The notes under the pieces were generated by a model. It worked only from the letters and a program-made list of their open reading frames with translations. It was not told the DNA's origin and did no database searches. Positions 23,727 through 32,687 of a stretch of DNA of 64,000 bases are shown one piece after another; positions within the stretch are counted from its first letter, which is position 1, and each line of letters begins with the position of its first letter. Both the position numbers and the translations under genes were made by a program. Source of the stretch: an uncultured Lachnospiraceae bacterium (lineage in GTDB: Bacteria; Bacillota; Clostridia; Lachnospirales; Lachnospiraceae); the NCBI GenBank assembly GCA_910576535.1, contig CAJTKK010000003.1, positions 1 through 64,000 of the forward strand, read 5' to 3'.

Positions 23727-26468
23727 ATGAATTATGGAAAAAAGGGTGTCCACAATAAACAAAAGGCACTCCATTCTACATCTGCGAAGTGGGGAAGAAA
23801 ACTTGCTCTTACACTGTTTAATGTCGCCTTAGTTGCTATCGTGGCATCCGTTATCCTCGTGGCAAGCGCAGGGTTCGGCCTGTTCCGGGGAATTATTGAC
23901 ACCGCACCGGAAATCGGCAACATTAACGTGCAGCCTACAGGTTTTTCAACTTTCGTATATGATATCGACGGCAACCAGACAGCCAAGCTGATTGCGGAAA
24001 ATTCCAACCGTATCCCGGTTACTATGGATATGATACCCGAGGATCTGTCACACGCCTTTGTAGCAATTGAAGATGAACGTTTTTATGAGCATAACGGCAT
24101 TGACATTAAAGGAATTATCCGTGCCGGAATCAAAGGCATTACCACAAGGCATTTTTCGGAAGGCGCAAGCACCATTACGCAGCAGTTGCTGAAAAACAAT
24201 GTTTTTACTGACTGGACAAAAGAAGAACGGGGCCTGAACATGAATAAAGTCAAGCGTAAAATCCAAGAACAGTATCTGGCCCTGGAATTGGAGAAAACCA
24301 CTTCTAAAGATGATATTCTCCTCAATTACATGAACTCTATCAACCTCGGGCAGAATACCTTGGGGGTTCAGGCGGCGTCCCAGCGCTATTTTAACAAATC
24401 GGTCAGCGAACTGACCCTTTCCGAATGCGCAGTTATTGCCAGCATTACCCAGAATCCCTCCCGTTTTAACCCCATCTCCCATCCTGAAGATAATGCGGAA
24501 CGCAGGGCAAAAGTACTTAAGAATATGCTGGAACAGGAATATATTACGCAGGCTGAGTATGATATTGCCATAGAAGACGATGTCTATTCCCGCATTCAGA
24601 CTACCAATGAAGAAGTTGAGGAATCTTCCATCAATACATATTTCGTAGATGCACTGACAGACGATGTATTGGCGGATTTGGTAGCGGCAGGCTATAATGA
24701 AACGCAAGCTTATACACTCCTTTATACGGGGGGCCTGAAAATTTATTCCACCCAGGACCCTAAGATTCAGGCTATCTGTGACGAGGTCTTCAGCAATGAA
24801 GAAAATTACCCTGCCAACGTAAAATGGTATTTGAATTACGAATTGACCGTCCAAAAGAAAAACGGGGATCTGGAAAACCATAGCACGGAAATGTTCCGCA
24901 CTTATTACCAGGAACAAGACCGGAAGTTCAACCTGATCTATAATTCCAAAGAAGAAGCGGAAGCCTCTATTGAAGCCTACAAAGAAGCCCACTTAAGCCC
25001 CGGGGACGAAGTGCGGGCAGAAAGTATCCAGCTTACCCCTCAGCCGCAGGTTTCCCTTGTGGTGGAGGATCAGGCTACAGGGGCGGTAGTCGCTATGGTA
25101 GGCGGCCGCGGCGCAAAAGAAGGAAGCCGTACTTTAAACCGCGCCACAGATACGGTAAGGCAGCCAGGTTCTACTTTTAAAGTAGTTTCCGCCTATGCTC
25201 CCGCTTTAGATAATGCAGGACTGACTCTTGCTACCGTACAGAATGACGCTCCATTCCATTATGCCAGCGGCACCCCGGTCAGGAACTGGTATGGCGAATC
25301 ATACCGCGGGCTATGTTCCTTACGCCTGGGAATCCAAGATTCCCTGAACATTGTTGCCGTAAAGACATTAACGCAGATAACGCCAAGACTTGGTTTTGAC
25401 TATTTACAGAACTTTGGCTTCACCACTTTAATCGAATCCAAAGAGATCAACGGAAAAATATTTACCGACATCCAGCAGTCACTGGCTCTTGGCGGTATTA
25501 CCGATGGCGTTACAAATGAAGAACTGAACGCAGCTTATGCGACAATAGCAAACCACGGAACCTATATTAAACCGAAACTGTACAGCACAGTCGTAGATCA
25601 TGATGGCAACGTTATTCTTGACAATACCCAGTCAGAAACAAAACAGGTCATCAAAGAAACAACAGCATTCCTCTTAACGGATGCCATGGTAGACGTCGTA
25701 ACAAAAGGCACGGGTGGTTCCGTAAACTTTGGAGGCATGGCCATCGCAGGAAAAACAGGCACCACTTCTGATTATAACGACGTATGGTTTGCAGGATTCA
25801 CCCCTTACTATACCGCCACCACATGGACTGGCTACGATAACAATGAAAAACTGGCCAAAGGAGATGAACGGAATCTTGCCAAAAAATTATGGCGTGCCGT
25901 TATGTCCCAGATCCACGCGGAACTCCCCAACGAACCTTTTTCGGTTCCTCCCGGCATTGTAACCGCTACTGTATGCTCCAAATCGGGCAAACTGCCCATC
26001 CCGGGCTTATGCGATACCCAAGGCGCCCTGAACACGGAATACTTTGCTGACGGCACAGTGCCTACGGAAAGCTGCGATGTCCATTATCAGGGTGCAATAT
26101 GCCAGTATAACGGTATGCCAGCCTGTGAATTCTGTCCATTCAAGGTAGATGGCGTATTGACCCTTACACCGGTAGAAGACGTTTCACTGCAAAGCGGGTC
26201 TTCCACCACTACACAGGTCACTAACCCGGACGGTTCTGTTTCCACAGTTCCTGTACCCGCCAACCAGACCAATTCCTGCCCTCACAATGCGGAATTCTTT
26301 GCAACACCCGGATGGGAAGCGATTCAGGAACAGCAGCGCAACGAAATTATCCAACGCGATATCCTGGCGCAGCAGCAAGCTGCATTGGAAGCCCAGCAAC
26401 AGCAGCAGGCTGCATTGGAAGCCCAGCAGCAACAACAGCAGGCCGCCGAACAGCCCCCTGCCCAATAG
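23727..26468 (+). CDS. Class A penicillin-binding protein (PBP1A type)
   Basis: Bifunctional wall enzyme that polymerises glycan strands and cross-links peptides. The 913-residue protein has a basic cytoplasmic start and one membrane anchor (about 25-55). The GT51 glycosyltransferase domain has IEDERFYEHNGID and STITQQLLKNN. The transpeptidase domain has SxxK in RQPGSTFKVVSAY, SxN in DSLNIVAVK and KTGT in AGKTGTTSDYND. A proline/cysteine-bearing linker and a C-terminal Gln/Ala tail follow, built from a repeated AALEAQQQQQ unit. CAAGGAGG precedes the chosen ATG; an upstream in-frame ATG at 23682 has no site. It stands alone with its own promoter and terminator. Confidence 0.95.
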   Translation: MNYGKKGVHNKQKALHSTSAKWGRKLALTLFNVALVAIVASVILVASAGFGLFRGIIDTAPEIGNINVQPTGFSTFVYDIDGNQTAKLIAENSNRIPVTMDMIPEDLSHAFVAIEDERFYEHNGIDIKGIIRAGIKGITTRHFSEGASTITQQLLKNNVFTDWTKEERGLNMNKVKRKIQEQYLALELEKTTSKDDILLNYMNSINLGQNTLGVQAASQRYFNKSVSELTLSECAVIASITQNPSRFNPISHPEDNAERRAKVLKNMLEQEYITQAEYDIAIEDDVYSRIQTTNEEVEESSINTYFVDALTDDVLADLVAAGYNETQAYTLLYTGGLKIYSTQDPKIQAICDEVFSNEENYPANVKWYLNYELTVQKKNGDLENHSTEMFRTYYQEQDRKFNLIYNSKEEAEASIEAYKEAHLSPGDEVRAESIQLTPQPQVSLVVEDQATGAVVAMVGGRGAKEGSRTLNRATDTVRQPGSTFKVVSAYAPALDNAGLTLATVQNDAPFHYASGTPVRNWYGESYRGLCSLRLGIQDSLNIVAVKTLTQITPRLGFDYLQNFGFTTLIESKEINGKIFTDIQQSLALGGITDGVTNEELNAAYATIANHGTYIKPKLYSTVVDHDGNVILDNTQSETKQVIKETTAFLLTDAMVDVVTKGTGGSVNFGGMAIAGKTGTTSDYNDVWFAGFTPYYTATTWTGYDNNEKLAKGDERNLAKKLWRAVMSQIHAELPNEPFSVPPGIVTATVCSKSGKLPIPGLCDTQGALNTEYFADGTVPTESCDVHYQGAICQYNGMPACEFCPFKVDGVLTLTPVEDVSLQSGSSTTTQVTNPDGSVSTVPVPANQTNSCPHNAEFFATPGWEAIQEQQRNEIIQRDILAQQQAALEAQQQQQAALEAQQQQQQAAEQPPAQ

Positions 26469-26508
26469 GCATTGAAGATTAACACAAATTTTACTGCATG
26501 ATGCAGCA

Positions 26509-26553
26509 AAAAAGGAACCGGTACAAAAAATAAGTCAGTACCGGTTCCTTTTT
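26509..26553 (+). terminator. Strong intrinsic terminator of the PBP gene
   Basis: AAAAAGGAACCGGTAC pairs with GTACCGGTTCCTTTTT. The stem is longer than 11 bp and ends in a T-run; it is symmetric and so also serves the minus strand. Confidence 0.93.
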
Positions 26554-26620
26554 CAACTTCATTTGTCTTACACATTATCATACGGTTCCGCCAACTATGC
26601 ACCGGCGGTTCAAACCCGGA

Positions 26621-26899
26621 TTATACCCCTTTAATTTCCCGTATTTTCTCTTCCAAAGCCTCCACGCCGTTCTTTGCATTCGTTATTGCGGTGCATTGTT
26701 CGATGAAATCATTATACTCTGCCTCTTTAAACTGTTCATAATAAAGCTTTCCAATTTCTAAGTAATTCTTTTTCATCACCTCTTCGCATGTATTGATCTG
26801 GCTCCGCAGGCTGGCAATCTCCGCCAGGTCTTTCGCTTTATCCGCCACATCTTTGCCCTTTGCTGTAATCGTCTCTCCTACCTTTTCAAAAAAATCCAT
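26621..26899 (-). CDS. Small helical protein of unknown function
   Basis: A 92-residue, charged, mainly helical protein. The start (MDFFEKVGETITAKGKDV) looks amphipathic and could associate with membrane, followed by a coiled coil containing NYLEIGKLYYEQF and ending KIREIKGV. No signal peptide or enzyme motif. Its ATG lies one base after the stop of the gamma carbonic anhydrase gene, whose end contains the AAGGAGG site, so the two are coupled. I cannot name the family with confidence. Confidence 0.75.
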   Translation of the reverse strand: MDFFEKVGETITAKGKDVADKAKDLAEIASLRSQINTCEEVMKKNYLEIGKLYYEQFKEAEYNDFIEQCTAITNAKNGVEALEEKIREIKGV

Positions 26900-26900
26900 T

Positions 26901-27386
26901 TTATTTTCCTCCTTCTTTATATTTCCTGCTTTCTGCTATGTACTCTTCTGCATTGCGCAAATTGGATTTTGCCTCCTGGGCAGTCAGTTGACGCACAATC
27001 TTGGCCGGGGATCCAATAACTAAGGAATTATCCGGCACTACCATATTCTGGGTAACCAGCGCTCCTGCGCCGATAATGCAGTTTTTCCCTATTTTTGCCC
27101 CATTCAAAATAACCGCGCCCATCCCAATTAAGGAATTGTGGTCAATCCGGCAGCCATGAATAACCGCGCTATGCCCTATCGTCACATAGTTGCCGATCTG
27201 TACCGGGAACCCTTCGTCCACATGCACCACTGCATTGTCCTGTATATTGCTCCCGTCCCCGATCCGGATTTTACCTCTGTCCGCCCTTATGGTAACATGG
27301 AACCAGACACTGCTTTTTTCCCCGATGCACACATCCCCAAGGACAACTGCCCCGTCTGCTATATATACGCTCTCATGTATTTCCAT
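26901..27386 (-). CDS. Gamma-class carbonic anhydrase family protein
   Basis: A 161-residue left-handed beta-helix protein built of hexapeptide repeats. The three metal-binding histidines of the family are placed in NAVVHVD, GHSAVIHGC and nearby turns, and the C-terminal helix after GSPAKIVRQLT matches YrdA/PaaY-like proteins. Family members are carbonic anhydrases or related acyl-transfer proteins; activity cannot be judged from sequence alone. GGAGG lies upstream of the ATG. It leads a two-gene unit with the small helical protein. Confidence 0.9.
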   Translation of the reverse strand: MEIHESVYIADGAVVLGDVCIGEKSSVWFHVTIRADRGKIRIGDGSNIQDNAVVHVDEGFPVQIGNYVTIGHSAVIHGCRIDHNSLIGMGAVILNGAKIGKNCIIGAGALVTQNMVVPDNSLVIGSPAKIVRQLTAQEAKSNLRNAEEYIAESRKYKEGGK

Positions 27387-27594
27387 TTTAATTCCCTATC
27401 CTCCTGTCGCCAGTACAATCCCCAAACGGTTTCTGCAATATATTATATACTATTTTATACGTTTCTGCCTGATATAGCAACAGCAATCTTTCACCAGGCC
27501 ATGACAAATGCTTCATGAAAAATTTTCGGTTCTTCTTCCATTTGCGTCCTTCTGGCGAAGGAGTTTCCTATATGGAAACTTTCTATAAAGCAAG

Positions 27595-27620
27595 AAAAAC
27601 CCGCCATGAATGACGGGTTT
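27595..27620 (-). terminator. Terminator of the 48-residue protein gene
   Basis: On the minus strand AAACCCG (27620-27614) pairs with CGGGTTT (27603-27597), ending in a run of five T. It lies about 30 bases after the stop at 27651. Confidence 0.8.
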
Positions 27621-27650
27621 AAGAAGCATAGGACATAACGCTGTAACCAG

Positions 27651-27797
27651 TTATCTTTTTCTGTTGATAGGATGAATCCCTTCCTCTCTCACATTATGCT
27701 CCTGATTCTGGTTCTCCGGCTTTACCTTCTGTGTGATGCTGTTAAATTCATCATGATTTTTCTGCTGCTGCATTTTTTCCTGTCTGCTTTTATCCAT
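27651..27797 (-). CDS. 48-residue hydrophilic protein, possibly spore-associated
   Basis: A short gene with GGAGGG seven bases before the ATG and a clear terminator after it, so it is probably real. The peptide is very hydrophilic, rich in Gln, Asn and Lys, and ends HNVREEGIHPINRKR. A similar HNV-R/K-EE-x-x-P-N-x-KR ending occurs, as I recall, in small Clostridial proteins considered spore-associated, but I cannot confirm that here. No hydrophobic core, so likely disordered. A longer in-frame start at 28076 would overlap the neighbouring gene and lacks a site. Confidence 0.6.
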   Translation of the reverse strand: MDKSRQEKMQQQKNHDEFNSITQKVKPENQNQEHNVREEGIHPINRKR

Positions 27798-28041
27798 GTC
27801 TGTTCCCTCCATACCAATATTTATCTGTCCCGCCAGAAACTCCATATGCCTAAGACCGGAAGGCATACGAGTACAGCGCTCATTCCTGCAACAAAACAAT
27901 AGCCTTCTATTCCCATATTGCCGCTCCCGCTGATTCACTTTTCCATTTTCAAAGCTATCTTCAGTATGGGCAAATGAAAAAACATTTATGCATCCGTGGG
28001 ACCAATGCTGTTCTCCAATATCCTCAAAATCAAAAACCCCG

Positions 28042-28584
28042 TCAGTCTGCGGCGGGGCTTTTGATTTTCTCATCAATCATTTTATCTCCATATTGATACA
28101 AATTCTTTATGATTTCCACTTTTAATTTATGTATTCCCTTGTCAGCATAAGAAAACATCCTTTTCTTTGCGCTTCCCTCTTCAAGGATATCCGAATACAT
28201 ATCCAAAATTTTTTCCAAATTATGATTTACTTCCCGGTATAGGGACGCGGAAAATATTTCCAGAATATAACTTATGTCTTGCAATGCTTTGCAATCTTCT
28301 TTAATACTACGATAAGCATTTTTGAAATCATTTTCCAGATATTCTTTCTTGTTCACTAAATCTTTGATCGTTTTTCCCGAATTTTCTATAAATGCATTCA
28401 ATTGAGTAACAATATCTTCCAGCGCCACCTTATTATACCAAAGAATCTGTTGCTGCAGCGCCAGCATATCGTCTTCCCGCCGGTGTATTCTTTTATACTC
28501 TTTACATGTAATCCATATACTGCAAGCTGCCAGCCCCGCTGCAATGGCGCTTGAAATATTTCCAATAAAGCTCCAGTCGTTCAT
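28042..28584 (-). CDS. Membrane-anchored coiled-coil protein of the STAS/ATPase operon
   Basis: A 180-residue protein with one N-terminal transmembrane segment (about 8-28, SSAIAAGLAACSIWITC) and a long cytoplasmic helical part with coiled-coil character through to the C terminus. No enzyme motif. Its ATG overlaps the stop of the STAS-like gene by four bases, so it is translationally coupled to it. It is the third gene of an operon with a GHKL ATPase; a role as membrane effector or anchor is inference from that context. Confidence 0.75.
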   Translation of the reverse strand: MNDWSFIGNISSAIAAGLAACSIWITCKEYKRIHRREDDMLALQQQILWYNKVALEDIVTQLNAFIENSGKTIKDLVNKKEYLENDFKNAYRSIKEDCKALQDISYILEIFSASLYREVNHNLEKILDMYSDILEEGSAKKRMFSYADKGIHKLKVEIIKNLYQYGDKMIDEKIKSPAAD

Positions 28585-28916
28585 TTGTTCACACTAATAT
28601 TTCTTATAACATAATTTATGTTATCTTCAATATCCTTTTTTAGGCTTTCATTGATTTCATTCTTATTCGTATAAAAAAACTTATATTTTTGCGTAAATTG
28701 ATCCCCTAATTTTTTTATGCTCCCCTCAAACATACCGCCGAAAAAAGACGGGTTAATCCCCCATGTATCCGAAGGTATTAATATATTTACAATCCCGTCT
28801 TCCTCATCCGCCTTGCCCAATGCTAAACGTTCCCTTGCTTCCATTCCCTTATTCCGCCCTGTGAAAATCTTCGCTCCCTGACTACGGAAATCTGATATCT
28901 TCAATTCTTTTGCCAT
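28581..28916 (-). CDS. STAS-like domain protein (DUF4325)
   Basis: A 111-residue protein resembling the DUF4325 STAS-like family. The telling motif is NPSFFGGMF (55-63), where STAS proteins carry their phosphorylatable serine, here Ser57. A strand (VNILIPSD) precedes it and YKFFYTNKNE follows. STAS domains are phosphorylation-switched anti-anti-sigma or scaffold proteins, and their partners are often GHKL kinases. Such a protein is encoded eight bases upstream. AAGGA precedes the ATG. Function of DUF4325 members is not established. Confidence 0.8.
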   Translation of the reverse strand: MAKELKISDFRSQGAKIFTGRNKGMEARERLALGKADEEDGIVNILIPSDTWGINPSFFGGMFEGSIKKLGDQFTQKYKFFYTNKNEINESLKKDIEDNINYVIRNISVNK

Positions 28917-28924
28917 GGCTTCCT

Positions 28925-30280
28925 TTATCCTTTCCTTTTTTGGCTGCTGATATATCTGCTGTCCAGATAAAATTTCAATGAAATAATTGTTCCCGGAAAA
29001 TATTGCGATATTTTAATTACATTTTGGGGATCCGCAGGAAAATAAATATCGTTTTTATCATTAAATGCTATAATTTTCTTCTTCCCTGATCCGAAAACTT
29101 TATCGTTTACAAATCCCACTGATTTCATCTTATAATTATCCAGAAATTTAATCAAAGTTTTCCCGGAGAGAATAGTCATTTGCGGTTTTAAACCGGTATC
29201 GCTTTCTCCTATATCATAAAACATTTCAATCATGCTCACGGTACCGGACCCCCGCCCCTCAAAACCTTCGATCTCTTTATCCCTTAATCTGCTTATTCCC
29301 TCCTGCAATGCAAAAACCGTATATAACATCTCTTCATCCCATTTCTTGTTTAGATGCTTATGATGCACTGCCTTCATGTATGACAATTTTTCCTTTGTCT
29401 CCGCACTGGAATCGTTTTTCAGCCCTTCGTATATAGTATCCCCAATATTTAAAAAGAGTAACTGCATTTCGCCAAAGGAATTATCCTTCTGGATCTGATA
29501 ATGCCCTTGCGTATACCATGTCGCCAGATTCCCGCCATGAATTTCACAATTGCTGATTACCTCTCCCAAAATGCGGCTCAAAAGCCTTTTCCCTTCATTG
29601 TTCAGCTCCATATGTTGAGTCCTTAGACACTTAATAAAATAGTTCGTCAATTTTGTGGCCGTTTCATCAGCCTTATTGGCTTTCTGATCATGCACCCCTT
29701 GAATGGTATCAAATTTCATCACATGTTTTTTATCATACTCGCAAAGAATGGTAGCTTTCAGATGCTCCGGCAGCCCGCTCGCCAGCAAAATATCTTTTGC
29801 CTGCTCATCGCGAGGCAATGTTCCTTTCAGCAATAAAGGTTTCTTTAGCCTTTCCCGGTATTTATCGACCGCAAGAAGAATAATGTCCATAACCGTGCTG
29901 GCAGATAACCCCAGATTAATACACCTAGTATGGTCAAAACAAATTTTTTCTGTTTTGCTGTCCCTGGCTACCGTATACAGCTTTCTTAAGATGGAAATAA
30001 CCAATTCCGCATTCTCGGATATGGAAAATACCTCCGGCATCTGTATCTCCTCAGATTTGTGCGGACGGCACTCCCATTTCGGCAATCCGAATTTTTTCTG
30101 ATCAAGATGTCCTATCACCTGGTTATAAACATTGCCAATAAAACTATTATCCCCGGTTATTGCCCGCCTGCCTTCCCGGTTCCTTTTTTTCTTATTTGTA
30201 CAGACTTTGTTCCGAAATATTTTCTTCTGATTTCTTAATTTATATAAAAGTACCTTCCGTTTTCCCTTTTTTACTCTCAT
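28925..30280 (-). CDS. GHKL/HATPase protein, first gene of the STAS-like operon
   Basis: A 451-residue soluble protein. The basic N-terminal 60 residues (many Lys and Arg) are followed by a region with STAS-like strand pattern (about 80-180, including KICFDHTRCINLGLSAST). A GHKL ATPase domain comes next, with N-box GEVISNCEIHGG (Glu240, Asn244) and glycine box GFEGRGSGT near 338-345. GHKL domains are found in histidine kinases, anti-sigma kinases and MutL/Hsp90; no phosphoacceptor histidine domain or membrane segment is seen. Chosen start follows AGGGG; an in-frame start at 30355 would lie upstream of the promoter. It is co-transcribed with a STAS-like protein and a membrane protein. Confidence 0.82.
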   Translation of the reverse strand: MRVKKGKRKVLLYKLRNQKKIFRNKVCTNKKKRNREGRRAITGDNSFIGNVYNQVIGHLDQKKFGLPKWECRPHKSEEIQMPEVFSISENAELVISILRKLYTVARDSKTEKICFDHTRCINLGLSASTVMDIILLAVDKYRERLKKPLLLKGTLPRDEQAKDILLASGLPEHLKATILCEYDKKHVMKFDTIQGVHDQKANKADETATKLTNYFIKCLRTQHMELNNEGKRLLSRILGEVISNCEIHGGNLATWYTQGHYQIQKDNSFGEMQLLFLNIGDTIYEGLKNDSSAETKEKLSYMKAVHHKHLNKKWDEEMLYTVFALQEGISRLRDKEIEGFEGRGSGTVSMIEMFYDIGESDTGLKPQMTILSGKTLIKFLDNYKMKSVGFVNDKVFGSGKKKIIAFNDKNDIYFPADPQNVIKISQYFPGTIISLKFYLDSRYISSQKRKG

Positions 30281-30310
30281 GTAAATTCCCCTGCTTAACA
30301 TAATAATTAA

Positions 30311-30339
30311 ATTGTAGCACAAATAGTCATATATTTCAA
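30311..30339 (-). promoter_or_regulatory. Promoter of the ATPase/STAS-like operon
   Basis: On the minus strand TTGAAA (30339-30334), exactly 17 bp, TACAAT (30316-30311). It gives a leader of about 25 bases before the ATPase start. Confidence 0.75.
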
Positions 30340-30430
30340 ACAAGTTCCAAAGCACAATAAAAAGCCCTGGAAGCCAGAAGCCCCCAAGACCTTTCTTTAT
30401 CCTTTCTTTTGCCGCTGCATTTTCAGGCTC

Positions 30431-31771
30431 TTATACAATCCCCTGCGCTGTCATAGCCTCTGCTACTTTCAAAAATCCTGCAATATTTGCCCCGGCTACA
30501 TAATTGCCTTCCATTCCATATTTTTTAGAAGCCTCATCCAGGTTATGGAAAATGTTCACCATAATGTTTTTCAGCTTTGCATCCACTTCTTCGAATGTCC
30601 AGCTCAATCTTTCGCTGTTCTGGCTCATTTCCAAAGCTGAGGTTGCTACGCCGCCGGCATTGGAAGCCTTGCCCGGGCAGAAAAGCACGCCGTTTTTCTG
30701 CAAATATTCCGTAGCTTCTAATGTAGCAGGCATATTAGCGCCTTCCGCTACCGCAAAACAGCCATTGGATACCAAAGTCTTCGCATCTTCCAGATCCAGT
30801 TCATTCTGGGTCGCGCAAGGCAGCGCGATATCACATTTTACGCTCCATACTTTAGCGTCCCCGGCCTCATGATATTCTGCGCCCGGCCTTGCCGCGGCAT
30901 AATCTGTCAACCTTGCACGCTTTACCTCTTTTATTTCCCTTAATAACGCAACATCAATTCCTTCCGGGTCATAAACCCATCCGGTCGAATCGGAACATGT
31001 CACCGGCTTGCCTCCAAGCTGCTGTGCCTTTTCAATCGCATAAATAGCCACATTGCCTGCGCCAGACACTGCAATCGTCTTGCCTGCGATATCTTTGCCG
31101 TTACATTTTAACATTTCCTCCGTCAAATACAGCAGCCCATATCCTGTAGCCTGTGTCCTGGCAAGGGATCCTCCGTATGTAAGGCCTTTTCCGGTCAGGA
31201 CGCCTTCATAATGGTTACGGATTCTTTTATACTGCCCGTACATATAACCGATTTCCCTTCCGCCTACGCCAATATCCCCTGCAGGCACATCCGTATCCGG
31301 GCCGATATGCCTGAAAAGCTCCGTCATGAAACTCTGGCAAAAAGCCATAACTTCCCTGTCAGATTTGCCTTTGGGGTCAAAATCGCACCCGCCTTTTCCG
31401 CCGCCTATCGGAAGCCCTGTCAAGGAATTTTTGAAAATCTGTTCAAACCCCAAAAATTTTATAATGCCAAGGTTAACGGACGGATGGAACCGGAGGCCTC
31501 CCTTATAAGGGCCGATCGCACTGTTAAACTGCACACGGAAACCATTATTTACTTGTACCTGTCCCTTATCATCTACCCAAGGGACACGGAACATAACAAC
31601 TCTTTCCGGTGTTACCAAACGCTCCAGCAATGCATCTTTCCTATATGCTTCCTCGTTCGCTTCAATCACTACGCGGAGAGATTCCAAAACTTCTTTTACC
31701 GCCTGGTGGAATTCAGGCTGCGCCGGATTCTTCGCCACTACCAAATCAAATACCTCATCAACATATGACAT
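30431..31771 (-). CDS. gdhA: NADP-specific glutamate dehydrogenase
   Basis: Assimilates ammonium by reductive amination of 2-oxoglutarate. The 446-residue length fits the hexameric bacterial enzyme. Motifs: GPYKGGLRFHPSVN (substrate lysines), PIGGGKGGCDFDPKGKSD and the nucleotide-binding VSGAGNVAIYA. GGAGG lies before the ATG, and a promoter with TATAAT lies about 115 bases upstream. The gene reads leftward and ends 150 bases before the ATPase operon start. Confidence 0.97.
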   Translation of the reverse strand: MSYVDEVFDLVVAKNPAQPEFHQAVKEVLESLRVVIEANEEAYRKDALLERLVTPERVVMFRVPWVDDKGQVQVNNGFRVQFNSAIGPYKGGLRFHPSVNLGIIKFLGFEQIFKNSLTGLPIGGGKGGCDFDPKGKSDREVMAFCQSFMTELFRHIGPDTDVPAGDIGVGGREIGYMYGQYKRIRNHYEGVLTGKGLTYGGSLARTQATGYGLLYLTEEMLKCNGKDIAGKTIAVSGAGNVAIYAIEKAQQLGGKPVTCSDSTGWVYDPEGIDVALLREIKEVKRARLTDYAAARPGAEYHEAGDAKVWSVKCDIALPCATQNELDLEDAKTLVSNGCFAVAEGANMPATLEATEYLQKNGVLFCPGKASNAGGVATSALEMSQNSERLSWTFEEVDAKLKNIMVNIFHNLDEASKKYGMEGNYVAGANIAGFLKVAEAMTAQGIV

Positions 31772-31882
31772 CCTTATGCCCTCCTTTATTTCTTAAATCC
31801 ATGATCCATACACATATTTTCTTAAAAGCAGCAAAGGCGCATATGGACAATCCGCTGCGCCCAGGCTCTTTATCCACGTATT

Positions 31883-31911
31883 ATTATATAATGGCATTTC
31901 CAATTGCACAA
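31883..31911 (-). promoter_or_regulatory. gdhA promoter
   Basis: On the minus strand TTGTGC (31911-31906), 17-bp spacer, TATAAT (31888-31883), giving a leader of about 105 bases. Confidence 0.7.
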
Positions 31912-31997
31912 GACACTTTAGGATATTAAACTGTAAAAGTTTTGTGAAATTTTTCCTCTTGTTTTTATATAAATTGTACAATGATACATGTATACAA

Positions 31998-32441
31998 TTA
32001 TAAATACTTTTTTAACCGTTCAATATTTTTCTCTTCAAAGTCCATCAATTCTTTTGCAATTTCCAAAGAAGCACGGTCAGCTTTTTCATGATGATTCAAT
32101 GATTTGCACATATCCGTAATTCCTCTGTTACTGCCCTGGATCATCAGCTCCGCGATGTGGCTAGTGCTTGTATTGAATAAAGTGTTGGAATGGATCCCCC
32201 CCACCAGCATCATCTGGCTGACATTATTTGTCCGGTATGGCTCCGCTTTTCCTTCTAATATCTTATCCAATGCCTTATTATGGATTTCTGAGTACTTTAA
32301 TGCCTGCTTTGACAACTGCACCGCCAAATCGTCATCATATACTTTATCACTGATTGTATCAATCGCTTTCATAGCCATTTCCGTATTTTTCTGTACTTCC
32401 CTTAAAATTTCCGCATCATCCCTTTTCATCCTGATAACCAT
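31998..32441 (-). CDS. Conserved helical protein of unknown function
   Basis: A 147-residue soluble protein, mostly helical, with regularly spaced acidic and histidine residues (TSTSHIAELMIQGSN, LNHHEKAD, ELMDFEEKNIERLKKYL) that resemble a helical-bundle protein. I recall close relatives being common in Lachnospiraceae without an assigned function. It lies between the oxidoreductase and gdhA on the same strand, with no obvious operon partners. AAAGG lies just before the ATG; a second in-frame ATG is four codons on. Confidence 0.7.
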   Translation of the reverse strand: MVIRMKRDDAEILREVQKNTEMAMKAIDTISDKVYDDDLAVQLSKQALKYSEIHNKALDKILEGKAEPYRTNNVSQMMLVGGIHSNTLFNTSTSHIAELMIQGSNRGITDMCKSLNHHEKADRASLEIAKELMDFEEKNIERLKKYL

Positions 32442-32611
32442 GCCTTTCTTTCTGTCTGCAAATTTATTTCATACCCATGGCTGCACATATTGCTTCTTCC
32501 TATGCAATCCGCCGGACAATGCTTCTTAGCCAGCGATTTTACGCCCAGGTTTTTTATATGAAATAACGGCGCCGCTTTATGCCCCGTACGTGCAGCCCTA
32601 TTTAAAGTAAC

Positions 32612-32639
32612 AAAAAAAGCATAAGCATTTCTATGCTTA
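32612..32639 (-). terminator. Terminator after the oxidoreductase gene
   Basis: On the minus strand TAAGCAT (32639-32633) pairs with ATGCTTA (32628-32622), followed by seven T residues. Confidence 0.85.
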
Positions 32640-32687
32640 CACCTTTATTTTGCCCTCTCCGGGCTGCACTATTCATTTTTTTGTTTT

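Noticed and set aside
24048..24992. Long open frame on the minus strand inside the class A PBP gene
   Set aside because: It is an Ile/Phe-rich antisense shadow of a clear PBP coding sequence, with no ribosome binding site.
31211..31768. 185-codon plus-strand frame over gdhA
   Set aside because: Antisense to highly conserved gdhA codons; no start signal.
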